Notes under the pieces: generated by a model | The model's input: only the letters and a program-made list of their open reading frames with translations | Database searches by the model: none | What the model was told of the DNA's origin: nothing | Program-made: the position numbers and the translations under genes | Shown: positions 49,303 to 57,339 of the stretch, in pieces | Position numbering within the stretch: position 1 is the first letter of the stretch | Layout: the number at the start of each line of letters is the position of its first letter | NCBI RefSeq assembly: GCF_900215505.1 | Contig: NZ_LT907844.1 | Location: forward strand, 62,001-126,000 | Source of the DNA: Cohaesibacter sp. ES.047 | GTDB lineage: Bacteria > Pseudomonadota > Alphaproteobacteria > Rhizobiales > Cohaesibacteraceae | Reading direction: 5' to 3' | DNA length: 64,000 nucleotides

Positions 49303-50811
49303 ATGGTCCGAAAAACCATCCGAACCATTCCGCAAGAGCGGGCGATGATGCCTGTTCTTGATCCGGAAACCCGTGCCAAATGCTTCGATGAAGTCACGCA
49401 CGGCTTTGATCTCGAGAATGCCCTGCTTGAAGCCGAGCGCTGTCTGATGTGCCCGGAACCGGCCTGCGTGTCAGGCTGTCCGGTCAGCATCGATATTCCG
49501 GGCTTCATCGCCCATATGCTGGAAAAGGATTTCCAAGGGGCCTATGACCTTCTGACGGACGCCACACAGCTGCCAGCGGTGTGCGGCAGGGTTTGTCCGC
49601 AAGAGGATCAGTGCGAGGGCGTCTGCGCCGTGGGGGCAGGCACCGGCCTCGAACCGGTGGCCATTGGCCGCCTTGAACGCTGGCTTGGCGATCAGGCCAT
49701 CAAGGAGGGCTGGAAGAAGGTCCATCATATCGAGCCGAACCGCTTCCGAGTTGCCATTGTCGGCTCCGGTCCAGCGGGCATGGCCTGTGCCGCCGACCTT
49801 GCCAAGGCAGGGTGCGCGGTGACCATCTACGAAGCCTTGCATCAACCGGGCGGCGTTCTGCGCTATGGCATTCCCGAGTTTCGTCTGCCCAACAAAGTGG
49901 TCGATGCGGAGATTGCCAACCTCAAGGCACTGGGCGTCGACATCCAGTGCAACATGCTGGTGGGGCGCCTGTTCTCGATTGAGCAGATGCTCGGCGAGAT
50001 GGGCTTTGATGCCGTCTTCATCGGGGTCGGGGCGGGCACGCCGCACTTCATGGATATTCCGGGCGAGAATCTCAACGGCGTTCTGTCGGCCAACGAGTTG
50101 CTGACGCGCTGCAATCTGATGCATGCAGGCGACTTCCCGGGCCACGACACGCCGCTTGGCCTTGGCAAGCGGATTGCGGTCATCGGCTCGGGCAACACGG
50201 CCATGGATGCCATGCGGGTCTCGCTGCGTCTGGGGGCCGAAGAGGTGCATTGCGTCTATCGCCGCTCCGAAGCTGAATGCCCTGCCCGCCTTGAAGAGCT
50301 GCATCACGCACAGGAAGAAGGCATCGCCTTCCATTGGCTGACCAACCCGGTTGAACTGCTCGGAGATACTGACAGCAATGTCCGGGGCATCCGTTGCATT
50401 CGGATGGAGCTTGGCGACCCGGACGCGTCAGGCCGCAGGCGGCCCGTGCCGATCCCGGACAGCGAATTCGATTTCGAGGCGGACACCGTGGTCTATGCCA
50501 TTGGCACCTCGCCCAATCCGATCCTTGGCCAGACATCGAACGTGCGGCTCAACAAGTGGGGCTATATCGATACCGATGCGTCTCTGGCGACATCTCTGGC
50601 GGGGGTCTATGCCGGCGGCGATATCGTGACCGGTGCGGCGACTGTCATTCAGGCGATGGGGGCTGGCCGCAAGGCAGCCCACAGCATCAGAGCCTATCTG
50701 GGCATCCGCGACAGCCAGGCCGTCTACCGGCCAGAGGCAAGCGGCTTTGCAGACAGCCTGTTCGGGATCGACCGCAGCGAGCAGAACTTCAATCCGATTC
50801 GACTGAGTTGA
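49303..50811 (+). CDS. Glutamate synthase small-subunit-like flavoprotein (NfnB/SudA type)
   Basis: Flavoprotein of 504 residues with two [4Fe-4S] cysteine sets near the N-terminus: ERCLMCPEPACVSGCPVSID and LPAVCGRVCPQEDQCEGVCA. An FAD site (VAIVGSGPAGMACAADLA) and a NADPH site (AVIGSGNTAMDAMRVSLRLG) follow. GltD looks the same, but no gltB is present and the partner next door is NfnA-like, which points to an Nfn/Sud complex. NfnAB enzymes couple NADH, NADPH and ferredoxin by flavin bifurcation. Whether bifurcation occurs here is an inference. Confidence 0.88.
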   Translation: MVRKTIRTIPQERAMMPVLDPETRAKCFDEVTHGFDLENALLEAERCLMCPEPACVSGCPVSIDIPGFIAHMLEKDFQGAYDLLTDATQLPAVCGRVCPQEDQCEGVCAVGAGTGLEPVAIGRLERWLGDQAIKEGWKKVHHIEPNRFRVAIVGSGPAGMACAADLAKAGCAVTIYEALHQPGGVLRYGIPEFRLPNKVVDAEIANLKALGVDIQCNMLVGRLFSIEQMLGEMGFDAVFIGVGAGTPHFMDIPGENLNGVLSANELLTRCNLMHAGDFPGHDTPLGLGKRIAVIGSGNTAMDAMRVSLRLGAEEVHCVYRRSEAECPARLEELHHAQEEGIAFHWLTNPVELLGDTDSNVRGIRCIRMELGDPDASGRRRPVPIPDSEFDFEADTVVYAIGTSPNPILGQTSNVRLNKWGYIDTDASLATSLAGVYAGGDIVTGAATVIQAMGAGRKAAHSIRAYLGIRDSQAVYRPEASGFADSLFGIDRSEQNFNPIRLS

Positions 50812-50918
50812 ACCAGCGCCCCGGCTGCTGGATCACGGTACTCGGGGCAGACAAGGAATTCGAACATTTCAATCCTCTCAACGAAGAGCGGAGATGTTCT
50901 TGAAACGGACATGGACCA

Positions 50919-52847
50919 ATGACTTCGGAAAGCATCCAAACCCTCGCAGCCCAAGACGGAACAGGCGAGCCGGACGCGCTTAACAAGACCCCGCCTCGCG
51001 CCAGCGTGGCCGAGGTGATCAACGAGCATATCGTCGAAATCGTCAGCGATTCCGGCGAAGGCGCTCAACGCTGCGGCCAGGCGCTCGCAGCCATCGCCGC
51101 CCGGTCGGGCGCAGGCATCTGGACGGTGGAGATCATCCCCGCCGAAATCCAGCCGCCTCATCGCTCCGTCGCAGGGGCCAGCGGTAACCGCGTGCGCATG
51201 GCCGCTCACAAGGTGACCAACGTCGGGGACGAAGCGGATCTCGTCATCGCCTTCAACGAGCAGGTGCTGCTCAGCCGCGTGCGGGCGGGCGAAATCAAAC
51301 CCGGTGGCATCATCCTCATTGAGGAAATGTGGAAGCGCGACAATGATCCCAAAATCGTTGCGGCCTATGAAACAGTGCTCGCGGACATCAAGGATGCTGG
51401 CTACCGGGTCTATGAGATCCCGATGGAAGTCGAGTGCCAGAAGCTGGTGCCCGATCCGCGCAAGGGCAAGAATATGTTCGTGCTCGGCATGCTCTGCGCG
51501 CTCTACAGCCTTGATGATGAGTTGGCTGAGGCGCAGGTGCGGCTGACCTTTGCCAAGAAAGACCAGAAGATCATCAATGCCAACCTTGAGCTGCTTGCGG
51601 CTGGTCGTGCATGGGCCGAAGCCAATCTTGATTTCCGCTATATGATCCCGACCCCACCGGTCGAAAAGCCGCAGATCGTGACCAACGGCAACGCGGCCTT
51701 GGCCCTCGGTGTCGTCGCGTCAGGCATGGAAGTTTGCGCGATGTATCCCATCACCCCGGCAACCTCGGCCTCGCATTATCTCTCGAGCATTTTTGAGAAG
51801 GTGGGCTGCGTGGTGCATCAGGCAGAGGATGAAATCTCGGCCTGTACGTTTGCCATCGGCGCGTCCTATGCGGGCAAATGCGCTGTGACCATCACATCCG
51901 GTCCGGGGCTTTCGCTCAAGCAGGAAGCCATCGGGCTGGCGGTGATGACCGAAATCCCCTTGGTCGTTATCAACGTCCAGCGCGGCGGACCCTCCACTGG
52001 CTTGCCCACCAAGGTGGAACAGGGCGATCTGATGTCGGCCATGTTCGGCAGCCATGGTGACGCACCCAAGGTGGTGATGGCGGTGGACTCGATTGAGGAC
52101 TGCTTCTATTCGGTTATCACGGCGCGCAAGATCGCCGAGACCTTCAACATGGTGGTGGTGATCCTGTCCGATGCGGCTCTGTCGACGGCGCAGCAGCCGT
52201 TCGAGCGCCCCGAATTCCACGCCGACTGGCTGGCCCCTCCTGTCAACCAGAGTGCCGTGCCAAAGGATGCCCATCCCTATGACTGGGATGAGCGGACGGG
52301 CATTGCCACCCGCTTCATACCCGGCCAGCCGAACGGCATGCACTGCCTGACCGGTCTTGCCCATGACCGCGACAGCCATGTGGCCTATGACCCCAAGATC
52401 AATGAAGAAGGCCTGCTCAACAGATCCCGCAAACTCGCGGCCTTCCAGACGACCCTGAAGCTGGCTCCTGTGTTCGGTGATGCGGAGGGCGACCTTCTGC
52501 TCATCGGCTGGGGCAGCACGCGCGGCGCCATTGAGGAAGCTGTCACCGCCCTTCGCGAGGAAGGGCACAAGGTCTCGGCGCTGCATCTGAAATTTCTCCA
52601 ACCCATGGCCTCAGGCATTGACGAAGTGATGGCGCGGTTCAAGAAGGTGATGACCATCGAGAACAACTGGAATGATCCGGTGAGCGACCCGATGATCAAC
52701 CCGAACAACCGTCGCTACTCGCACGTTGCGATGCTGCTGAGATCCCGTTGGCTGGTCGACGTGGATTGCTGGGGCAATGCACGCGGACAACCACTCAAAC
52801 CGGCTGCCATCAAACAAGCCGCGCTTGCAAAATTGGGAAAGGTCTGA
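50919..52847 (+). CDS. korA: 2-oxoacid:ferredoxin oxidoreductase, fused gamma-alpha subunit (KorA type)
   Basis: Large subunit, 642 residues, fusing a gamma domain (about 20-210, EIVSDSGEGAQRCGQALAAI, QPPHRSVAGASGNRVRM) to an alpha domain (from about 245). In the alpha part, CAMYPITPATSASHYLSS, QAEDEISACTFAIGASYAGK and TITSGPGLSLKQEAIGLAVM are the motifs of 2-oxoglutarate and other 2-oxoacid oxidoreductases. QRGGPSTGLPTKVEQGDLM is also typical. It works with KorB to decarboxylate a 2-oxo acid to acyl-CoA while reducing ferredoxin. It follows nfnB after 107 bases. Confidence 0.92.
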   Translation: MTSESIQTLAAQDGTGEPDALNKTPPRASVAEVINEHIVEIVSDSGEGAQRCGQALAAIAARSGAGIWTVEIIPAEIQPPHRSVAGASGNRVRMAAHKVTNVGDEADLVIAFNEQVLLSRVRAGEIKPGGIILIEEMWKRDNDPKIVAAYETVLADIKDAGYRVYEIPMEVECQKLVPDPRKGKNMFVLGMLCALYSLDDELAEAQVRLTFAKKDQKIINANLELLAAGRAWAEANLDFRYMIPTPPVEKPQIVTNGNAALALGVVASGMEVCAMYPITPATSASHYLSSIFEKVGCVVHQAEDEISACTFAIGASYAGKCAVTITSGPGLSLKQEAIGLAVMTEIPLVVINVQRGGPSTGLPTKVEQGDLMSAMFGSHGDAPKVVMAVDSIEDCFYSVITARKIAETFNMVVVILSDAALSTAQQPFERPEFHADWLAPPVNQSAVPKDAHPYDWDERTGIATRFIPGQPNGMHCLTGLAHDRDSHVAYDPKINEEGLLNRSRKLAAFQTTLKLAPVFGDAEGDLLLIGWGSTRGAIEEAVTALREEGHKVSALHLKFLQPMASGIDEVMARFKKVMTIENNWNDPVSDPMINPNNRRYSHVAMLLRSRWLVDVDCWGNARGQPLKPAAIKQAALAKLGKV

Positions 52848-52857
52848 GGAGAGAGCC

Positions 52858-53850
52858 ATGACCGCTTCAATGAGCCAATGTCTGATGCAAATGGTGCAGA
52901 CGGACTACGCAATCAAGGATTATCAAAGTGACATCCAGCCGCGCTGGTGCACCGGCTGTGGTGACACGGCCATCCTCACCGCCATGCAGCGGCTGTGCCG
53001 CGATGAGCAATTGCCGCCCGAAAAGACCGTATGTGTCTCGGGCATCGGCTGTGCCTCGCGCCTGCCTCACTATATGAATGCCTATGGCTTTCACGGTATT
53101 CACGGACGGGCCCTGCCCATCGCTGAAGGGATCAAGATCCGCAGGCCGGACCTGCATGTCTTCGTGACCACGGGGGATGGCGACTGCTGCTCCATCGGTG
53201 CCGCCCACTGGCTGCATGCGATCCGCTACAACATGAACATGACCATGTTGCTGCATGACAACAATGTCTATGGCCTGACAAAGAAACAGGCCTCGCCAAC
53301 CTCACCCAAGGGCCTCAAGAGCAACACCACGCCGACCGGGGCGACCCTTAATCCGCTCAACCCATTGAGCGTGACGCTCGGTGTCGCCAACGTCTCCTTC
53401 GTGGCGCAAGTTGTCGACTGGATTCCCGATCTGCTCTATGACGTTCTGTCGAAGGCCTATCACCACAAGGGCTTTTCCTTCATCCGCATCTTGCAGCGCT
53501 GCCCGAACTTCATGGATCACAATTTCGATCATGCTGTCCGGGACCCGCTCAGCACGCGCATCCTCACCCATTCGGACGGTTTGCGGCTGAAGCCGGAGCT
53601 GTCGCGGGTTTACAAAAATCAGGAAACCCATGACCCGCTCGATCTTGACCGGGCGCGGCAACTGGCGTCGCTGGAGGGAGAAATCCCCGTCGGTATTCTT
53701 TATTCGAACCCGGACGTTCCCTGCTACGACGAGCTGCGCGCCGGTGAACGCCCCAACACCCCGGGCCTTGTCTCGACGGTCCTCAATGAAGAATTCGACA
53801 AGATCGGGATCTGGCCCAAAGACGGCAAACCGGCTGAGAGCGAGGAGTAG
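52858..53850 (+). CDS. korB: 2-oxoacid:ferredoxin oxidoreductase, beta subunit (KorB type)
   Basis: TPP- and [4Fe-4S]-binding subunit, 330 residues. The cluster cysteines are likely C31 and C34 (RWCTGCGDTAIL), C65 (VSGIGCASR) and C215 (LQRCPNFMDH). TPP binding is in TTGDGDCCSIGAAHWLHAI and HDNNVYGLTKKQASPTSPKG. The start MTASMSQCLMQ at 52858 is 10 bases past korA with a GAGGAGAG site. Specificity for 2-oxoglutarate, pyruvate or another oxo acid cannot be read from the sequence. Confidence 0.93.
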   Translation: MTASMSQCLMQMVQTDYAIKDYQSDIQPRWCTGCGDTAILTAMQRLCRDEQLPPEKTVCVSGIGCASRLPHYMNAYGFHGIHGRALPIAEGIKIRRPDLHVFVTTGDGDCCSIGAAHWLHAIRYNMNMTMLLHDNNVYGLTKKQASPTSPKGLKSNTTPTGATLNPLNPLSVTLGVANVSFVAQVVDWIPDLLYDVLSKAYHHKGFSFIRILQRCPNFMDHNFDHAVRDPLSTRILTHSDGLRLKPELSRVYKNQETHDPLDLDRARQLASLEGEIPVGILYSNPDVPCYDELRAGERPNTPGLVSTVLNEEFDKIGIWPKDGKPAESEE

Positions 53851-53855
53851 AGATC

Positions 53856-56084
53856 ATGCAAAACGCTCAAATCGTGCGGGACGATTTCCCGAACTCAGCC
53901 CGGTCCGATGCTGCCGAAGCCCTGCCGTCGCTCAAACCCGCGCTCTTTGCACGCTATGGCAATCTGTCAAAGCTGCGGCATGATTATCCGCTGGTGCTCG
54001 TCGACAGCGACGAGCCGCAGCCTTTGCTGCGCCCGCTAAGCACGATCGTCAACGAGGCCCTCAGGGCAGCAGCTCCGGAAGGACCGGATGGCGAAGAGGT
54101 GCGTATGCAGGTTCTCAAGCTCGAACAGCGCATGCGGGATCGCGCGACCGGTGGTCGCGAGGAACGGCTCACTCAGCTCTGGTGGGCTTGCGAGGCGGAA
54201 CTGGTGGAGGAAGCCGGAGAGGCCCGCTTTGGCTCGCTCGACCAGATCTTTGAGAAGGCGCGCCGCCAGATCAAGGTTGATGGCCGTGTCATCGGGTGCG
54301 ATGACACCACACCAAGCAAGGTGCTCGGCCATATATGGCAGGCCATGCACAAGAACAGGGCGCGGCACTTCCGCAAGCGGGTCGACAGCCTGATCCTGAG
54401 GATGAATGACATCCTGAAGTCCGACCACATGAAATCCGACGAGGCGCACGGAGCCGTTGCGCTCAGCTCGGCCATGGGTCTGGATCGGGATGGCTCCATC
54501 GACTTTTCCAGCCTGTCAGATGTGCTGCATCGCCTCCGGCCGGAGGATCGACTGCCAGCAGACAGGGTCGCCCGGATCAATGAGGCCATCGAGGTTCTAC
54601 AGTCCCAGGTCTTCTTTGGCCCCGGTCGCGCGTCCTATAGCGATCCGGGCAAGGCCATGTGCTACAGCTATGTCTTCAAGAGCTGTTCCGAAGCCCTTGC
54701 CGCCTATCGCGAGCGCCTGCCGAGCCTCGTTGCGCTCACCAAGGCGCTGACCATTGCCGAGCTTGAGGTCGAGAACAAGTATGTTCCCGGCCTGCATGAC
54801 GCAATCTTCGCCTCTTTTGACGAGAGCGATCTGACGGCCGAGCAGATGGACCTGTTGCCACCCGCCATGATCTATCTGCGGGACGGGGTGACGGAAACGC
54901 TGGAAATCGCCCGCGTTTATGAAGCGCTTGCCTGCGGTCTTCCTTTCAAGGTGATGATTCAGGTCGACGACATTCTGGGGCCGACGACACCGGAACCGCC
55001 GCTCAATTCCTTTGGAGCAGGCACCGCGCGTCTTGCCTCGATGGCGATGGGGCTCAACAACGCTTTCGCCATCCAGACCACCAGTGCCCATCTTTACCGG
55101 ATGCGGGATGCCCTCCTGAAAGGCATGGAATATGGCGGGCCGGCCATGTTCTCGATCTATTCGGGCGCAACCCACACGGTCAGGGATGTTGCTCCCTATA
55201 TCCTCGCAGCAGCGGCGACTGAAGCTCGAGCCTTTCCCAGCTTCACCTTCGATCCGTCCGCCGGTCCTGACTGGGCAAGCCGGTTCAATCTCGATGACAA
55301 TCCGCAACTGGATGAAGTCTGGCCGGAACATTCACTCACCTTCGAGAACCAGATCGGCGAATGGAAGGAAGAGCGCGTTGCCTTTACCTTCGGGGATTTT
55401 GCCATCTGCGACGAACGCTATCAGCGCTTCTGCCACGCCATTGCCCAGAGTGACTGGAGCACCAACATGGTGCCCTTTGCCGACTGGCTCAAGGTCGCAG
55501 GCAACACCGACGATGTGCGCAAGCCCTATGTTCTGGGCGTTTTCGATCAGAACCGGCTGATGCGGGTGGCTGTCGACGACAAGATCACCAGCGCAGCACG
55601 CCTTTGTCAGGATGCCTGGCGCGGGCTTAAGGAACTCGCCGGGATCGACAATTCGCATGTGACGGCCGTGTTGCATGAGGAGCGTCTGAAACGAGAGGCC
55701 TTTTTGAAGGAAATGGCGGAGGAGGAAGCGAATCAGCCTTCCGCGCCATCGGCTGCACAGGCTCCCGTGTCCGATGCGGTCAGCGAGGCTCCCAAGGTTG
55801 AAGAAGCGGAAGACGTTGCATCCGATCCCAATGCTGATGGGACCCCGTGGATCGAGACGCCGCGCTGCACGACCTGCAATGAATGCACGCAAATCAACAA
55901 CAAGCTGTTTGCCTTCAATGACGACATGCAGGCCTATATCGCCGATCCTGATGGTGGCACCTACCGGCAACTCGTCGAGGCAGCGGAAAGCTGTCAGGTC
56001 AGCATCATCCATCCGGGCAAGCCGCGCAATCCGGACGAACCCAATCTGGATGAATTGGTCGAACGGGCAGAGCCGTTCAATTGA
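53856..56084 (+). CDS. Unrecognised 742-residue iron-sulfur protein of the Kor/Nfn operon
   Basis: I do not recognise this family with certainty. It starts 5 bases after korB and is clearly part of the operon. There is no signal peptide or membrane helix. Residues 1-300 look soluble and mostly helical. The middle (about 270-600) faintly recalls the C-terminal part of NifJ-type pyruvate:ferredoxin oxidoreductases (ALTIAELEVENKYVPGLHDA, GGPAMFSIYSGA, EARAFPSFTFDPSAGPDW) but lacks a TPP GDG...NN motif. An acidic Ala/Pro/Glu linker (about 622-669) leads to a C-terminal domain with CTTCNEC (C671, C674, C677) and a distant C713, the spacing of a single [4Fe-4S] cluster. It could be an electron-transfer or structural partner of KorAB. 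A terminator follows. Confidence 0.85.
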   Translation: MQNAQIVRDDFPNSARSDAAEALPSLKPALFARYGNLSKLRHDYPLVLVDSDEPQPLLRPLSTIVNEALRAAAPEGPDGEEVRMQVLKLEQRMRDRATGGREERLTQLWWACEAELVEEAGEARFGSLDQIFEKARRQIKVDGRVIGCDDTTPSKVLGHIWQAMHKNRARHFRKRVDSLILRMNDILKSDHMKSDEAHGAVALSSAMGLDRDGSIDFSSLSDVLHRLRPEDRLPADRVARINEAIEVLQSQVFFGPGRASYSDPGKAMCYSYVFKSCSEALAAYRERLPSLVALTKALTIAELEVENKYVPGLHDAIFASFDESDLTAEQMDLLPPAMIYLRDGVTETLEIARVYEALACGLPFKVMIQVDDILGPTTPEPPLNSFGAGTARLASMAMGLNNAFAIQTTSAHLYRMRDALLKGMEYGGPAMFSIYSGATHTVRDVAPYILAAAATEARAFPSFTFDPSAGPDWASRFNLDDNPQLDEVWPEHSLTFENQIGEWKEERVAFTFGDFAICDERYQRFCHAIAQSDWSTNMVPFADWLKVAGNTDDVRKPYVLGVFDQNRLMRVAVDDKITSAARLCQDAWRGLKELAGIDNSHVTAVLHEERLKREAFLKEMAEEEANQPSAPSAAQAPVSDAVSEAPKVEEAEDVASDPNADGTPWIETPRCTTCNECTQINNKLFAFNDDMQAYIADPDGGTYRQLVEAAESCQVSIIHPGKPRNPDEPNLDELVERAEPFN

Positions 56085-56105
56085 TCCTGATCGCGCGCAA
56101 AAAGC

Positions 56106-56133
56106 AAAAAGGCCCGTCTTGCGGGCCTTTTTT
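56106..56133. terminator. Rho-independent terminator, bidirectional
   Basis: AAAAAGGCCCG (56106-56116) and CGGGCCTTTTT (56122-56132) form a perfect hairpin with a 5-base loop and T-runs on both strands. It separates the plus-strand redox operon, which ends at 56084, from the minus-strand M42 gene, which ends at 56152. Confidence 0.92.
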
Positions 56134-56151
56134 ATGTCTTGTGATGTTTCA

Positions 56152-57324
56152 TCAGGCTTGCGGCCCGAGATCCTCGTTGACCGCGTCCTTGGTCAGATCC
56201 TGCTCGGCTTCAGTTGAGCTTTGGCTGGTGAAGCCGGTGATGCCTGCCTTGAACTGTTCGAAGTCGCGTTTGATTTCGACCGGGCTTCCCAGATAGGCAG
56301 TGATCAGTTCGGCCAGAGACCTGAGCGCATGCATATGAATGCGCTCATAGCCGTGGGATGCATCCACACCGAAGGTGATCAATCCGGTGCGAACGTCCGC
56401 ACCGGCTTCAACGGCGCTGGCTGAATCCGAGCGGTAATATTTGAAGATATCCTTCTGGAAGCGGATGTCATTTTCGCGGCAAAGGCTGACCAGTTTCTTG
56501 GTCAAGTGATAATCGAACGGGCCGGTCTGATCGGCCATGGCGATGGTGACACCGAATTCGGATGAATTCTGCCCCGGGGCCGACGTTCCGTTGTCCACGG
56601 AAATCATCGAGGCGACATCAGGTGTCAGCACCGATGAGGCGCCCACGCCGACCTCTTCAGCGATGGTGAAGAGAAAATGGATATCCACGGGCGTGCGCTG
56701 CTTTTCGTCCTGCATCGCCTTGAGCGCAGTCAGGGCAACCGCAACACCGGCCTTGTTGTCCAGATGACGCGAAACGATGAAGCCATTGTCGATGAATTCG
56801 GACTGCGGATCGATGGCGATCATGTCGCCGATATCGATCCCAAGGCGCTCGATATCCTCGAAGCTGCGCGCAAGGGCATCGACGCGGAACTCGACGTGAT
56901 CCCAGCCGATGGGCTGGGTGTCGATTTCCTCGTTGAAGGTATGCCCGGAGGCCTTGAGCGGCAGGATCGTACCGCGATAGAAGCCACTCTCCGAAAAGAT
57001 CGTCCCGCGTGCCCCTTCGGCAAAACGGGCGGACCAGTGACCAACAGGCACGAGGGCCAAACGGCCATCTTCCTTGACGAACTTGACCTGAGCCCCAAGG
57101 GTGTCGAGGTGCGTCACGATGGCCCTTGCGCCCTTGCGCCGCGAGCCCTGCCGGATGGCGCAAATCGCGCCCCTTCTTGTCAGCTCCGCATCCAGTCCGA
57201 GTGACTTAAGCTCTCTGGTGACAAATCTGACGATCGTGTCGGTGTATCCGGTCGGGCTCGGGATCTCGAGCAGCTTGGCCAGCGTTTTTTGCAGATATTC
57301 GGTATCTATTACCAACATGGTCAT
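56152..57324 (-). CDS. M42-family peptidase of the NAGGN osmoprotectant system
   Basis: Di-metal M42 aminopeptidase-fold hydrolase, 390 residues. Ligand motifs are AIVTHLDTLGAQVKF, SRHLDNKAGVAVALTALK, FTIAEEVGVGASS (catalytic Glu pair) and HGYERIHMHALRSLAELI. It lies 15 bases downstream of ngg, in the same order as in other NAGGN cassettes, where a co-occurring M42 hydrolase is conserved. Its role (breakdown or recycling of the dipeptide) is not established. Confidence 0.9.
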   Translation of the reverse strand: MTMLVIDTEYLQKTLAKLLEIPSPTGYTDTIVRFVTRELKSLGLDAELTRRGAICAIRQGSRRKGARAIVTHLDTLGAQVKFVKEDGRLALVPVGHWSARFAEGARGTIFSESGFYRGTILPLKASGHTFNEEIDTQPIGWDHVEFRVDALARSFEDIERLGIDIGDMIAIDPQSEFIDNGFIVSRHLDNKAGVAVALTALKAMQDEKQRTPVDIHFLFTIAEEVGVGASSVLTPDVASMISVDNGTSAPGQNSSEFGVTIAMADQTGPFDYHLTKKLVSLCRENDIRFQKDIFKYYRSDSASAVEAGADVRTGLITFGVDASHGYERIHMHALRSLAELITAYLGSPVEIKRDFEQFKAGITGFTSQSSTEAEQDLTKDAVNEDLGPQA

Positions 57325-57339
57325 CTTTATGTCTTCCCG

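Noticed and set aside
49303-50811. Calling this gene gltD (glutamate synthase small subunit)
   Set aside because: The large subunit gene gltB is absent, and the partner on its left is an NfnA/SudB-type protein, so NfnB/SudA is the better name.
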